Origin: JACNKJ01 sp964344565
GTDB taxonomy: Bacteria; Krumholzibacteriota; Krumholzibacteriia; JACNKJ01
Direction of reading: 5' to 3'
Assembly (NCBI GenBank): GCA_964344565.1
Contig: CAYFNT010000007.1
Coordinates: 62,001 to 126,000 of the forward strand
Length of the DNA stretch: 64,000 nt
In this document: in pieces, positions 33,291 through 45,080 of the stretch
Numbering within the stretch: the stretch's first letter is position 1
How the letters are laid out: the number at the start of each line of letters is the position of its first letter
Translations under genes and position numbers: made by a program
The notes under the pieces: generated by a model
Told to the model about the DNA's origin: nothing
What the model saw: only the letters and a program-made list of their open reading frames with translations
Databases searched by the model: none

Positions 33291-34904
33291 CTATCCGCTG
33301 AAATAGATCCAGACCGCGGCCACGGCCGCCGCGAGCAACACCGACAGGAGGATGTCCTGCTTGCGCCAGCGGGCGTTGCCGCCGGTCTCGCCCGTCACCG
33401 TGGCGAAGGTGAGGTCGCGCAGTTGCTCTTCGCTGGGTGGAGCCGTCCTCATGCTCACGAGAATCAGGATGGCCGAGCAAATCAGGAAGAGGTACGCCGC
33501 GAAGTGGAGGAAGTTGATGCTGCCGTAAGCGTGGAGCCAGCCGTCGAACTGGTCGAGATTCACGTCCATGTAGAGCTTGCTCATGCCGAGGGCCAGGCCC
33601 GTGAGCAGGGCGGCCATGGCGCCGCGGGCGTTCAGGCGCTTGTGGAAGATTCCGAGCAGGAAGACCGCCGCGATGGGCGGCGAGATGTAGGCCTGCACGC
33701 TCTGCAGGTAGACGTAGATCTGCCCGAGCCCGCGCATGATGGGAATCCAGGCCAGTCCGAATAGCACGAGCACGGCCGTGGCGATGCGCCCCACCGCCAC
33801 AAGATGTCGCTCGCTCGCCTCGGGGCGCCACTTCTTGTAGATATCGAGGGTGATGAGGGTGGAGCAGGAGTTGAACACCGAGGACAATGAACTCATGAGC
33901 GCGGCCAAGAGGCCCGCGATGACGAGCCCCCGCAGACCGGCGGGAAGCAGGGCGCTGATGAGGGCCGGCAGGGCCTGGTCGCCTTCGGCCACCTGAAGGC
34001 TGCCGCTCTGCACGAGCACATAGGCGATGACGCCGGGAATCACGAAGATGAAGAGGGGCAGCACCTTGAGGAAGCCTCCGAAGAGGGTGCCGCGGCGGGC
34101 GTTGTCGATGTCCTTCGCCGACAGTACGCGCTGCACGATGAACTGATCGGTGCACCAGTACCAGACGCCCAGGATCGGCGCGCCGAAGAGGATGCCGGTC
34201 CAGGGGAAATCGGGGTGGCTCACGGGTTTCCAGAGGCTCATGAATCCCGGTTCCACCGCGGCGGTCATGGCGCTCCAGCCGCCGATTTCCGACAGGCCGA
34301 GGAGGGTCACCGTGAGCGATCCCGCGATGAGCACGAACATCTGCAGCAGGTCCGTGTAGACCACGGCCTTGAGGCCGCCGAGCACCGTGTAGATGCCCGT
34401 GGCCACCACCACGACCATGGCGCCGGTCCAGAATCCCACGCCCATGGCCTCGAAGACGATGCCTCCCGCCGCGATGGTCACGGAGATTTTGGTGAGCACG
34501 TAGCCGAGAATCGACACCCAGCTCAGATAGGCCCGCGCCCCGGGCGAGTAGCGTCGCTCCAGAAACTCGGGCATGGTGAACACGCCGCTCTTGATGTAGA
34601 AGGGCACGAAAACCCAGCCGAGCAGCAGCAGAATCAAGGAGGCCAGCACCTCGAACTGGCCCACCGCCACGCCGCTGGAGAAGCCGGTACCGGCCAGTCC
34701 GATGAGATGTTCCGAGCCGATGTTCGAGGCGAAGAGCGAAGCGCCAACCACGAACCAACCCACATTGCGGCCGGCCAGGAAGTATCCGGCCGTGCTGCCG
34801 GCCACGCCGCCCTCCCGTCGGGTGACCCAGATGGCCAGGGCGAAGACGGCGAGGAAGTAGAGCGCGATGACGAGGATGTCCGCGGTGCTCAGGGAGAATG
34901 TCAC
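33291..34904 (-). CDS. Sodium:solute symporter (SSS/SGLT-like)
   Basis: 537 residues with about 13 membrane helices. The SSS family pattern is visible: an N-terminal helix (ADILVIALYFLAVFALAIWV), the loop Y-F-L-A-G-R-N-V-G-W with ASNIGSEHLIGLAG in helix 2, and YWCTDQFIVQRVL-type helix 8 sequence of the SGLT subgroup (sugar or related solute uptake with Na+). Substrate unproven. I prefer GTG at 34904 (GGAGG five bases upstream); GTG at 34916 is possible and abuts the RmuC stop. The 3-prime neighbour is a GNAT gene seven bases away. Confidence 0.85.
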   Translation of the reverse strand: MTFSLSTADILVIALYFLAVFALAIWVTRREGGVAGSTAGYFLAGRNVGWFVVGASLFASNIGSEHLIGLAGTGFSSGVAVGQFEVLASLILLLLGWVFVPFYIKSGVFTMPEFLERRYSPGARAYLSWVSILGYVLTKISVTIAAGGIVFEAMGVGFWTGAMVVVVATGIYTVLGGLKAVVYTDLLQMFVLIAGSLTVTLLGLSEIGGWSAMTAAVEPGFMSLWKPVSHPDFPWTGILFGAPILGVWYWCTDQFIVQRVLSAKDIDNARRGTLFGGFLKVLPLFIFVIPGVIAYVLVQSGSLQVAEGDQALPALISALLPAGLRGLVIAGLLAALMSSLSSVFNSCSTLITLDIYKKWRPEASERHLVAVGRIATAVLVLFGLAWIPIMRGLGQIYVYLQSVQAYISPPIAAVFLLGIFHKRLNARGAMAALLTGLALGMSKLYMDVNLDQFDGWLHAYGSINFLHFAAYLFLICSAILILVSMRTAPPSEEQLRDLTFATVTGETGGNARWRKQDILLSVLLAAAVAAVWIYFSG

Positions 34905-34916
34905 AGCCGCCTCCAC

Positions 34917-36200
34917 CTAGCTCTTCGGGTCCGGCGAGGCCGAATCCGCCATTTCGGGGGATTGCATCTCGCGGGCGGAGCGGTCAACGGAGTCGAGCTG
35001 CGACACGCCGCCCTCCTCGCCCACCGAGAGCTCCGGGAATCGGCGGGCCGCGGTGAGCACCCGGGTTTCCAGGGATCCGATGGCCTTGTTGTAGTGATCC
35101 ACCGACTTGTCCAGGCTCTTGCCGAGGTTTCCGAAGTGTTCGGCCAGCTTGCCGATTCTCGCGTAGAGGTCGAGGCCGAGGTCGCTGATGTGCTTCGCGT
35201 TTTCGGCCAGTGATTCCTGCTGCCACCCGTAGGCCACCGTGCGCAGCAGGGCGATGAGGGTGGTCGGCGTGGCCAGAATGACCTTCTGCGCCACCCCCTC
35301 TTCGATGAGCGCCGGATCCTGTTCCAGGGCGGCGTAGAAGATGCTTTCGCTGGGCAGGAACATCACCACGAATTCCGGAGTGGTGTCGAACTGTCCCCAG
35401 TAGGCCTTCCTGCTCAGCGCGCCGATGTGCGTGCGGACGTGACGGGCATGGCGGGACAGTTCCTCGCGGCGCCGATCTTCGTTTTCCACGTCGAGGGCGT
35501 CGAGATAGGCGTCCAGGGGGGTTTTGGCGTCGACCACCACGATCTTCTCGCCGGGCAGTTTCACGATGAGATCGGGACGGAGCTGGCCCGCGGCATCGGT
35601 CTGGGCCTGGGTCTGGAAGTCGCAACGGTCGAGCATGCCGGCCATCTCGACGACGCGCTTCAGCTGCATCTCGCCCCACTGCCCACGAACGCTGGGCTTG
35701 CGCAGGGCCGTGACCAGTTGGGCGGTCTCGGCGCGGAGCTTCTCCTGGTCCTGGCTGAATCGCTTGAGCTGCTCGTTCAGGCCGCCGGTGGTCTCCTTGC
35801 GCTCCTTCTCCACCTCCTGGATCTGCTTCTTCACCTCTTCGAGGCCCTTGCCGATGGGATCCACGAGATTCTTGACGGCCTGCTCGCGCTTCTCCAGTTC
35901 ACCCTTGGCCTCGATCTGTTTCTTCTCGAGTTCGCGTTGGGCGAGGGCGAGGAAATCTTCGCGATTGCTCTTCAGGGCTTCGGCGCTGAGCGCCTTGAAG
36001 GCGTTCTGCAACTCTTCGCCGGACTTCTTGAGCAGCTCCTCCCGCTCCTCGAATCGCGAGCGCTGCTGCTGCAGTTCGCTGCGCATCACGGCCAGGTCCC
36101 GTTCGGAGGCCGCATTGCGCCCCCGGGCACGCAGCTGCATGGCTAGAGAGACCGCGGCGAGAACGGCGAACAGAATCAATAGAAGGGTTATGGTGTCCAT
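34917..36200 (-). CDS. rmuC: DNA recombination protein RmuC
   Basis: 427 residues. An N-terminal membrane helix (ITLLLILFAVLAAVSLAM) leads into a long coiled coil rich in E/K/Q (about residues 35-165) and the RmuC core: R-G-Q-W-G-E-M-Q-L, P-D-L-I-V-K-L-P-G, V-V-D-A-K-T-P-L-D-A-Y (nuclease-like PD-DAK site) and V-M-F-L-P-S-E. RmuC limits recombination at inverted repeats; its biochemistry is incompletely known. The stop codon is directly followed by the symporter's alternative start, a surprising operon partner. Confidence 0.92.
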   Translation of the reverse strand: MDTITLLLILFAVLAAVSLAMQLRARGRNAASERDLAVMRSELQQQRSRFEEREELLKKSGEELQNAFKALSAEALKSNREDFLALAQRELEKKQIEAKGELEKREQAVKNLVDPIGKGLEEVKKQIQEVEKERKETTGGLNEQLKRFSQDQEKLRAETAQLVTALRKPSVRGQWGEMQLKRVVEMAGMLDRCDFQTQAQTDAAGQLRPDLIVKLPGEKIVVVDAKTPLDAYLDALDVENEDRRREELSRHARHVRTHIGALSRKAYWGQFDTTPEFVVMFLPSESIFYAALEQDPALIEEGVAQKVILATPTTLIALLRTVAYGWQQESLAENAKHISDLGLDLYARIGKLAEHFGNLGKSLDKSVDHYNKAIGSLETRVLTAARRFPELSVGEEGGVSQLDSVDRSAREMQSPEMADSASPDPKS

Positions 36201-36265
36201 GGCAAACCCCCGTGGAGGGACCCGCCTAGACTAATGCATGGGGCCGGTGAATCACAAGGACGGGC

Positions 36266-36859
36266 TCAGTCCTCGTAGCGTTTCCTCAGGGGCGGTGCGA
36301 GGCGGAGCATGGTGAGCATTCGCTCGAAGATATCGAGCCACTCCATGCGCTCGGCCACGAGATCGTCCGCCGAGGGCGGCAGGATGCCCGCATCACAGGC
36401 CTCGCCCAATTCGCGCTCCGCCTTTCGCCGGTAGGCGTGAAGCAGCCGGTCGCCGAAGCGCCCCGCTTCGTGGAAATCCTCGCTGAGGAAGACCACCACC
36501 GGTACGCGAAGGGCCCCGAGCACCCGGAGCTCGTCCTGAAGCTCCTCGCTGGCTTCCCGGTCGATGAAGCGAAGTTCGACCTTCTCGCAGGCCTCGGCCA
36601 GCTGCCGGAAGATGGGCCCCTGGCGAACGCAGTCGCCGCACCAGGCTCCCCCGTAGACCAGCACCTTCATTTCGCGATGGAAGCCCTGAAGTCGATCGCG
36701 GTCCTCCGCGGGCAGGTCCGGCAGCGCCTCGGCCATGGTTTCCCATTTGCCCTCGTAGTCCGATTCATCGGCGAGATAGATGTCGTAGGGCCGGGCGCGC
36801 TTCCAGTGCTTCAGCCAGAACTGGGCGCGCTTGTCGTAGTACTTGGGCTTCTGGCTCAT
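36266..36859 (-). CDS. Thioredoxin-fold protein with a CGDC motif
   Basis: 197 residues. A basic N-terminal extension of about 60 residues precedes a thioredoxin-like core with L-V-Y-G-G-A-W-C-G-D-C at about residue 70 and the cis-proline in RVPVVVFLSE. The CGDC pair suggests a disulfide or thiol reductase role. There is no signal peptide, so it is cytoplasmic. The ATG overlaps the stop of the epimerase at 36856 by four bases. The C-terminal helical part (about 50 residues) has no known motif. Confidence 0.82.
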   Translation of the reverse strand: MSQKPKYYDKRAQFWLKHWKRARPYDIYLADESDYEGKWETMAEALPDLPAEDRDRLQGFHREMKVLVYGGAWCGDCVRQGPIFRQLAEACEKVELRFIDREASEELQDELRVLGALRVPVVVFLSEDFHEAGRFGDRLLHAYRRKAERELGEACDAGILPPSADDLVAERMEWLDIFERMLTMLRLAPPLRKRYED

Positions 36860-37761
36860 GGATCGCCATTCCTTTCTCGATACAGATGCTCAAGGGCCGC
36901 TGCCAAACTCGGGTGCTCGAATCGGAAACCCGCATCAAGGAGGCGGCGGGCTTCGACACGCTGACTGCCGAGCAGCATCTCGTCGGCCATTTCACCGAGG
37001 ACGATCCTGAGAACAAACGCCGGAACGTGGAGAATCGCCAGTCGTCCAAGGCTTCTGGCCAGTTCATTCGTGAAGTCGATATTGCGCACCGGCTCGGGGG
37101 CGACGGCGTTGACGGGGCCCGCGAGGTCGACCTGATCGAGCAGGAAAACCATGATATTCAAAAGGTCGCCCAGGCTGATCCAGCTCATCCATTGATTTCC
37201 GCTCCCGAGTCTTCCACCGAGCCCGGCGCGGAAGATCGGCTCGAGACGGGTCAGGGCGCCCCCCTGCGATCCCAGGACCATCCCGATCCGCAGATTCACG
37301 ACCCGGATGCCCGCCTGTTCGGCCGGAGTCGTGGCCGCTTCCCAGTGCCGGGAAAGATCGGCCAGAAATCCGCGGCCCACGGCGGCTGATTCCTCGAGTC
37401 GTTCGTCCCCCCTGCTGCCGTAGATTCCCACCGCGGACGCCGATATGAAGAGCTTCGGAGGCGACTCGAGCCCGGCCAAGGTTTCGGCCAGGAGGCGGGT
37501 CGCCGGCACACGGCTTTCCCGAAATCTCCGTTTGCGACGTGAGGTCCAGCGGCCGCCGGCGAGGCTTTCGCCCGCCAGATGGATCACCGCGTCGAACCCT
37601 TCGAGACCTTTGGCCTCGATGAGGCCTCGATCCGGAATCCAATAGGGATCCGGGCCGTTGGGATCACGACGCAGGGGAAGGACATCATGCCCATCGCTCC
37701 TCAGTTTGCGAGTTAGGGCTCCCCCCACGAATCCGCTCGAGCCAGAGATGAGAATGCGCAT
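36856..37761 (-). CDS. TIGR01777 family NAD(P)-dependent epimerase (YfcH-like)
   Basis: 301 residues. The Rossmann motif is S-G-S-S-G-F-V-G at residues 6-13, with A-V-I-H-L-A-G-E-S-L-A-G-G-R-W (family hallmark), S-A-S-A-V-G-I-Y-G and W-M-S-W-I-S-L-G-D. The members are widespread and poorly characterised; in E. coli the gene is yfcH. The gene is translationally coupled (ATGA) to the thioredoxin downstream. It is divergent from the mechanosensitive channel gene at 37862. Confidence 0.88.
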   Translation of the reverse strand: MRILISGSSGFVGGALTRKLRSDGHDVLPLRRDPNGPDPYWIPDRGLIEAKGLEGFDAVIHLAGESLAGGRWTSRRKRRFRESRVPATRLLAETLAGLESPPKLFISASAVGIYGSRGDERLEESAAVGRGFLADLSRHWEAATTPAEQAGIRVVNLRIGMVLGSQGGALTRLEPIFRAGLGGRLGSGNQWMSWISLGDLLNIMVFLLDQVDLAGPVNAVAPEPVRNIDFTNELARSLGRLAILHVPAFVLRIVLGEMADEMLLGSQRVEARRLLDAGFRFEHPSLAAALEHLYRERNGDP

Positions 37762-37812
37762 GGATTCAATCTAGCATGGAATCGCAACCGGACCAAGATG
37801 CCCGGTTTTCCT

Positions 37813-37840
37813 TTGACCCCGCCCTGCCGGAGCGTATTCT
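37813..37840 (+). promoter_or_regulatory. Candidate sigma70 promoter of the MscS-like channel gene
   Basis: TTGACC (37813-37818, five of six), a 16-base spacer and TATTCT (37835-37840, four of six). The start would be near 37847, giving a leader of about 15 bases with AAGGAGG at 37848-37854. Confidence 0.5.
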
Positions 37841-37861
37841 GAGTGCGAAGGAGGCACGACC

Positions 37862-39088
37862 ATGAACGAAACGATTCGCGGCCTTCCCGGAATCCGCGAT
37901 CTGGGCGACGGGATCTACATGCTGCTGGGCGCCTTGGCCATCATCATCCTTGCGGTGCTGGTCGATCTGCTCACCCGGCGCATCCTGCTGGCGATTCTCC
38001 AGCGCATCATTCGGCGCACGAAGACCCGTTGGGACGACGCCCTTCTCGACCGCAAATTCCTGCAGCGCATCGCCCATCTCGCGCCGGCCCTGGTCGTGAG
38101 CCTGGGTTCGCCCATCGTCTTCGCGGGAATGGAGACGACGCTCCTGATCATCGACAAGGGTGTGAGCGTCTACGTCGCTCTGATCGGCCTTCTGGCCTTC
38201 TTCTCCTTCCTCGACGGCCTGCTCGACATCTACCGGACCTACGAGGTCTCCCGCAATCGCCCGATCAAGGGCTACCTGCAGGTGGTGAAGATCATCGTGG
38301 GCATCGCGGTGTCCATCTACATCATCAGCGCCTTGATGAACCGCTCGCCGGTGGTGCTTCTGGGCGGACTCGGCGCCATGACCGCCGTGCTGCTGCTGAT
38401 TTTCAAGGACACCATTCTCGGATTCGTGGCCAGCATCCAGCTCACCGGCAACGACATGGTGCGCATGGGCGACTGGATCAGCATGCCTCAGTACGGCGCC
38501 GATGGCGACGTCATCGACCTGACCCTCACCACGGTGAAAGTCCAGAACTGGGACAAGACCATCACCACGATTCCCACCTATGCGCTGGTCTCGCAGAGTT
38601 TCCAGAACTGGCGCGGGATGACCGAGTCGGGCGGGCGTCGGATCAAGCGCGCTGTGCATATCGACATGAGCAGCATCGAGTTCGTCAGCCCCGAATCCAT
38701 CGAACGCTACCGGCGCTTCCAGATTCTGAGCCAGTACATCGACGGCAAGCAGCAGGAACTCGCCGACTGGAACACCGCGCAGAACATCGACGACAGCGAG
38801 CTGGTGAATGGGCGGCGAATGACGAACATCGGCACCTTTCGCGCCTACGTGACCGAGTACCTTCGTCAGCATCCCATGGTGAAGCAGGACATGACCTGCA
38901 TGGTCCGACAGTTGAAGCCCGGCGAGCATGGCCTGCCCATCGAGATCTACGCCTTCTCCAGCGACCAGCGCTGGGTCGAATACGAGGGAATCCAGGGAGA
39001 CATCTTCGATCACATCCTGGCGGTGCTCCCCCAATTCGGCCTGCGGGTGTTCCAGAATCCCACCGGCGCAGACTTCCGCAGGCTATAG
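37862..39088 (+). CDS. Mechanosensitive channel of the YbdG/MscM type
   Basis: 408 residues. Five hydrophobic helices lead to the pore-lining helix and MscS beta domain: LLIFKDTILGFVASIQL followed by N-D-M-V-R-M-G-D-W-I, then W-D-K-T-I-T-T-I-P-T-Y and a long C-terminal domain (R-Q-H-P-M-V-K-Q-D-M-T-C-M-V-R). Length and motifs fit YbdG/MscM rather than the short MscS. It would open on hypo-osmotic shock. AAGGAGG lies seven bases before the ATG. It converges on a separate MscS-type gene at 39144. Confidence 0.88.
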   Translation: MNETIRGLPGIRDLGDGIYMLLGALAIIILAVLVDLLTRRILLAILQRIIRRTKTRWDDALLDRKFLQRIAHLAPALVVSLGSPIVFAGMETTLLIIDKGVSVYVALIGLLAFFSFLDGLLDIYRTYEVSRNRPIKGYLQVVKIIVGIAVSIYIISALMNRSPVVLLGGLGAMTAVLLLIFKDTILGFVASIQLTGNDMVRMGDWISMPQYGADGDVIDLTLTTVKVQNWDKTITTIPTYALVSQSFQNWRGMTESGGRRIKRAVHIDMSSIEFVSPESIERYRRFQILSQYIDGKQQELADWNTAQNIDDSELVNGRRMTNIGTFRAYVTEYLRQHPMVKQDMTCMVRQLKPGEHGLPIEIYAFSSDQRWVEYEGIQGDIFDHILAVLPQFGLRVFQNPTGADFRRL

Positions 39089-39092
39089 AGAA

Positions 39093-39115
39093 ACCCTCGC
39101 CCAAAGGACGAGGGT
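39093..39115. terminator. Hairpin between convergent channel genes
   Basis: ACCCTCG (39093-39099) and CGAGGGT (39109-39115) form a 7-bp stem with a 9-base loop. The T-tracts on both sides are weak, so its action as a shared terminator is uncertain. Confidence 0.4.
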
Positions 39116-39143
39116 CTATGGCATTGTGTCCGATGGTTAAGGG

Positions 39144-39947
39144 CTATTCCGCCTTGTGCATGACCATCTGCGGGAAGGGAATCTCGATGTTCTGCTGATC
39201 GAAAGCCTTCTTGATCTGCTCGGTCATATCGAACTTGACGCCCCAGTAGTCTTCCTTCTTCACCCAGGGACGCACCACGAAGTTCACGCTGCTGTCGGCC
39301 AGTTCGGCCACCGCGATCTGCAGGGCCGGATCCTTGAGGATGCGCGCATCCGAATCGAGGATGCCCTTCATGGTCTGGATGGCCTTGTCGATATCCTCGC
39401 CATAGCCGATGCCGAAGACCATGTCCACGCGGCGGAGATCCTCGGCGGAGAAGTTCTTGATGACGCTGCCGAAGACCTGTCCATTGGGCACGATGATGCG
39501 AATGTTGTCCGGCGTGTTGAGGATCGTCACGAAGAGCTGCAGGTCGGTCACGCTGCCCGCGGTGCCCGCGATATCCACGTAGTCGCCCACCTTGAAGGGA
39601 CGGAAAACCAGCAGCATGACGCCCGCGGCGAAGTTGGAAAGGCTGCCCTGCAGCGCGAAACCGACGGCGAATCCGGCCATGCCGAGCACGGCCACCAATG
39701 AGGCCGTCTCCACGCCGAATTTGCCGAGCACGGCGATCCAGGTGAAGATGATGATGAGATAGTAGACCAGGCCGCGAACGAAGCCCTGGATCGAAGGATC
39801 CACGTCGTTCTTGCTCATCATCTTCACGACGAGCTTGCGTGCCCAACCGGCCACGATGCGACCGACGATCAGTATTATGATCGCCGCGACCACCTTGATT
39901 CCGTAGCTGGTCACGAAATCAATCAGGTTCTGAGTCACGTTTTCCAT
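39144..39947 (-). CDS. mscS: Small-conductance mechanosensitive channel MscS
   Basis: 267 residues, about the length of E. coli MscS. The third helix has the glycine/alanine-rich pore pattern A-G-F-A-V-G-F-A-L-Q-G-S-L-S-N-F-A-A-G, followed by R-P-F-K-V-G-D-Y-V-D and the beta domain with I-I-V-P-N-G-Q-V. It is predicted to open near lytic tension and release solutes. The OMP gene at 39976 lies 28 bases upstream on the same strand and may share its transcript. Confidence 0.93.
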   Translation of the reverse strand: MENVTQNLIDFVTSYGIKVVAAIIILIVGRIVAGWARKLVVKMMSKNDVDPSIQGFVRGLVYYLIIIFTWIAVLGKFGVETASLVAVLGMAGFAVGFALQGSLSNFAAGVMLLVFRPFKVGDYVDIAGTAGSVTDLQLFVTILNTPDNIRIIVPNGQVFGSVIKNFSAEDLRRVDMVFGIGYGEDIDKAIQTMKGILDSDARILKDPALQIAVAELADSSVNFVVRPWVKKEDYWGVKFDMTEQIKKAFDQQNIEIPFPQMVMHKAE

Positions 39948-39975
39948 GATTCCGTCCTAGGTTAGGGTTGATTCC

Positions 39976-40872
39976 TTAAAACAGTTTGTAGCTGAGGCCC
40001 AGGCCGAGCGTTTCGCGGTAGCGTCCGCGGAGCTCCACCTGCTTGTCGTAGAGCAGTTCGAGGAAGAGGTTGACCTGCACGTACTTCGCCACGGAGGCGC
40101 TCAGGGTGGTTTCCCATGCCAGGTCAACGACCTTCCAGTAGTCCTCTTCAGGGGTGCCGGCAAGAGCATCGGATTCGGAATAGTAGAGAGCCTTGAATGC
40201 ACGAAGCTTCGAGACCAGCTTCAGGTCTTCGTTGAAGGCGCGTTCGTAGTCGGTCACCCACTCGATGCCGCCGTCGTTGCTGGTCATGCTCTCGGTGGCG
40301 TCATCGTCGACATCGTCACTGCTGAAGGTCTTCACCATGTTCTGACGAAGGGCGAAGCCGAGGCGGGAGAATAGCTTGTGATCCTCGGCCTCGATGAACG
40401 AGCGTCCGAGGCCCACCGATTCGCTGAGCTGCATCGGATTCAGCATGATGGACCTTCCCATGGCATCGCTGTTGTCGGCGAACTGGCTCTCGAAGGTGAA
40501 CGCGCCGTAAGGATCGGCGAATTGCCCGAGTGTCATGCGCAGCAGCGATTCGAAGAAGATGCGGTCGGCAGACTTCTCGGGAGCGGCCCAGGCGCGGGCG
40601 CCCTCGGCATCGTCATACTGATTGTGAATCTGCCCATAGCTGAGCTTCAGATTGTTCTCGGTTCGCCAGGTGTCGCTCAGCGACTTCGCGGCATCGAGGT
40701 TGGCGTTGAAGGCCCAGTTGAGCGAACCGTATTCGCCTCCGGTCCAGGAATCGCTATAGCCGCTCTGATTCAGTGACAGGTTCAGGTCTGCGGCCTTTTC
40801 CCAGCCCTCGGCCCCGGCCACGGCGCTAAGGCCTAGAATGCAGAGAGCGGCCAGAAGGATCCTATTCGACAT
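39976..40872 (-). CDS. DUF3078-like outer-membrane protein
   Basis: 298 residues with a signal peptide (MSNRILLAALCILGLSAVAGA). The mature chain has alternating strands typical of an outer-membrane barrel, an early W-x-x-G-G (SWTGGEYGSLNWAFNANLD) pattern as in DUF3078, and a C-terminal phenylalanine (LGLSYKLF) as expected for BAM-inserted barrels. DUF3078 is frequent in Bacteroidota and relatives; function unknown. It sits upstream of mscS. Confidence 0.78.
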   Translation of the reverse strand: MSNRILLAALCILGLSAVAGAEGWEKAADLNLSLNQSGYSDSWTGGEYGSLNWAFNANLDAAKSLSDTWRTENNLKLSYGQIHNQYDDAEGARAWAAPEKSADRIFFESLLRMTLGQFADPYGAFTFESQFADNSDAMGRSIMLNPMQLSESVGLGRSFIEAEDHKLFSRLGFALRQNMVKTFSSDDVDDDATESMTSNDGGIEWVTDYERAFNEDLKLVSKLRAFKALYYSESDALAGTPEEDYWKVVDLAWETTLSASVAKYVQVNLFLELLYDKQVELRGRYRETLGLGLSYKLF

Positions 40873-41078
40873 CGTCGTCTTCCTTTGCGATTGCGCTCAG
40901 GGCGCGTACCATGTATCAGCGAATGAGAGGTGCCCGCGAGGACGACGAGCAGGTCGTCGCGCGTGACTCCGCGGGACTTCCGGCGGATGCCGGGCCGCAA
41001 TGAAGTAGACAGTGCCGGAGTCTTGCAAGTCACATTAGCAGAGAAAAAATCTGAAAGAAACCCGATCAGGTTCGAAAA

Positions 41079-42283
41079 ATGAGCCGGAAAATCCTGCATC
41101 TCCTTTCACAGCGCCCAGGTAGAACAGGCAGCGGCGTCAGTCTGGATTCACAGGTCCGGTTTTCGGGCAATGCCGGCTGGCAGCAGGCTGCGATTCTGGG
41201 CTCGCCCGCTAGCGATCCGACGCCAGCTCTCGGAGATCTGGATCAGGATTCCATTCACCCTCTACTGTTCGAGACCGCTGAGTTGAATTTCCCCGTGCCG
41301 GGCATGAGCGATGTCATGCCCTACCCGAGCACGCGATTCTCGACGATGAGCGCCGACATGCTGGATCGTTACCGAGGCGCCTGGCGCGAGCATCTGACCC
41401 GGGTCATCGACGAATTCCAGCCCGATCTCATCCACAGCAATCACCTGTGGTTGCTCAGTTCCATGGTGAAGGACATCGCTCCGGAGCTTCCCCAGGTCAT
41501 CCAGTGCCATGCGACAGGCATGCGCCAAATGTTGCTCTGTCCCCATCTGGCCGAAGAAGTGAAACTTGGATGCGCCAGGGCCGATCGTTTCCAGGTGCTC
41601 AGCGCCGACCATGCCATGCGGCTGTCCGAGAATCTGGACCTGTCGCTGGATCGGATCCACGTGATTTCGGCGGGATATCGCGAGGATCTGTTTCACCGGA
41701 AAGGTCGAAGTGGAGACGATTCGGGCAAGATTCTCTATGTGGGAAAGCTGAGCCGGGCCAAAGGGCTGCCCTGGCTGATGGATGCCTTCGACCGCCTCCG
41801 CGGGGAACGGAAGCGAATCGAATTGCACGTGGCGGGAAGCGGGGGCGGCGAAGAGGCGGCCGCGATCGAGAAACGCCTTCGGGGCATGGGTGGGGCGATC
41901 TATCACGGCATGGTGGATCAGGCCTCGCTCGGCGCGCTCATGAGGAAGTCGGAAATCTGCGTGCTGCCCTCCTTCTACGAGGGCGTGCCTCTGGTTCTGG
42001 TGGAGGCCCTGGCCTGCGGCTGCAAGCTGGTATCAACGGATCTGCCCGGCGTGCGGGATCGCATCGCGCCCGCCGCGGGCCCGGCACTGCATTCCGTACC
42101 GCTGCCTGCCATGCGTGGCGTCGATGAGCCCATGGAAGAGAGCCTTCCGGAGTTCGTCGAGCAACTCACTCGCGGCCTGGCCCGGGCCCTGGATGCTCCC
42201 ACGCTCGATTTGACCGACCTGCGCGAGTTCGGCTGGGAAGCCGTCTTCACGAAGGTCGAAGCGATATGGAAGGATCTGCTGGA

Positions 42284-42287
<4 letters not shown>
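41079..42287 (+). CDS. Glycosyltransferase family 4 protein
   Basis: 402 residues with a GT-B layout. The N-terminal domain ends about residue 200; the C-terminal domain has I-L-Y-V-G-K-L-S-R-A-K-G and the family E-x7-E region S-F-Y-E-G-V-P-L-V-L-V-E-A-L-A-C-G, which binds the nucleotide sugar. An H-S-N-H-L-W segment lies in the first domain. It would transfer a sugar from an NDP donor, and no polysaccharide cluster surrounds it. Its stop shares CTAG with the convergent acetoacetyl-CoA synthetase gene. Confidence 0.88.
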
Positions 42288-44203
<1,916 letters not shown>

Positions 44204-44214
44204 GGTTTCCTTAT

Positions 44215-45024
44215 CTAGGCGGGATTCTTCCGCTCGAACCAGATTTTGAGTGTCAACAGTATCCCCGCCCCCAGCAGCGCGATCAAGATGCTGAACCAGA
44301 AGAATCCACGCGCCTCGCGCTTTGCGCGCATCTTCTCGCCGAGTTCCAGCTTGAGCATGGCCAGGGCGATTTCCTCTTCGGCCACTCCGAGGGCGGCGGC
44401 TTGCCCCAGGTGCAAATCCGCGGCGTCCCAGTCGCCGTCCTTGGCCAGGAACTGCCCATGGAAGAAGTGGGGCGCGCCGAAATCGGGCGCAAGCTCGACC
44501 ATGCGGGCGCTGGACGTCTTGAGTCCGTCCACCTCGCCCAGTCGATGCGAGGCGAGGAAGAGGGTGTAGTTCGCCCAGAGATCCTCGGGCGCCTCGCTGG
44601 GCGCGTTCTCGACGAGCTCGAAGGCCTCCCGGTCCTGCTCGGCACTCTCGAAGGCCAGCAGCACGAAAGCCAGCTGGGCGCGATTCTCCACGGCGTCACG
44701 ACGGCCAAGGGCATGACGCGCCCAGGACTCGGCCTCCCCAAAGTTGTCCCAGAGGAACTCCACGCGGGCAAGGCCGCGCATGGCGTCGTCGGCGTCGGGA
44801 ACCTCTTCGAGCACATCCTTGAAGGCCAATTTCGCGAAGAAGAGATTGCCCTCTTCCAGGGCTTCGGCCGCATCGGCGTAGAGGGCCGCGGCATCCTCAC
44901 TGCGGGCGGCGATGCGGGCATAGGCCGCCAGCTGGAACGCATCGTCGCGGCCAGCCCACTCGCCTTGGGCCATGAGGGCCGCAGGCGCCAGCACGGCAAT
45001 GATGATAAGCAGCCGCAATCCCAT
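44215..45024 (-). CDS. Exported TPR-like protein with a C-terminal membrane anchor
   Basis: 269 residues from the ATG at 45024 (AAGGAG five bases upstream). A signal peptide (MGLRLLIIIAVLAPAALMAQ) is followed by helical TPR-like units (AEALEEGNLFFAKLAFKDVLEEV, ARHALGRRDAVENRAQLAFVLLAF) and a final membrane helix (FWFSILIALLGAGILLTLKIWF) with a basic end. It probably scaffolds a periplasmic complex. The upstream leader contains a terminator-like hairpin at 45081-45104, so expression may be attenuated. Confidence 0.78.
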   Translation of the reverse strand: MGLRLLIIIAVLAPAALMAQGEWAGRDDAFQLAAYARIAARSEDAAALYADAAEALEEGNLFFAKLAFKDVLEEVPDADDAMRGLARVEFLWDNFGEAESWARHALGRRDAVENRAQLAFVLLAFESAEQDREAFELVENAPSEAPEDLWANYTLFLASHRLGEVDGLKTSSARMVELAPDFGAPHFFHGQFLAKDGDWDAADLHLGQAAALGVAEEEIALAMLKLELGEKMRAKREARGFFWFSILIALLGAGILLTLKIWFERKNPA

Positions 45025-45080
45025 GGATCTCCTTCGAGACCTGCAAGTTAGCGGCCTTTGGCTCCGGAGCCAACGAAAAA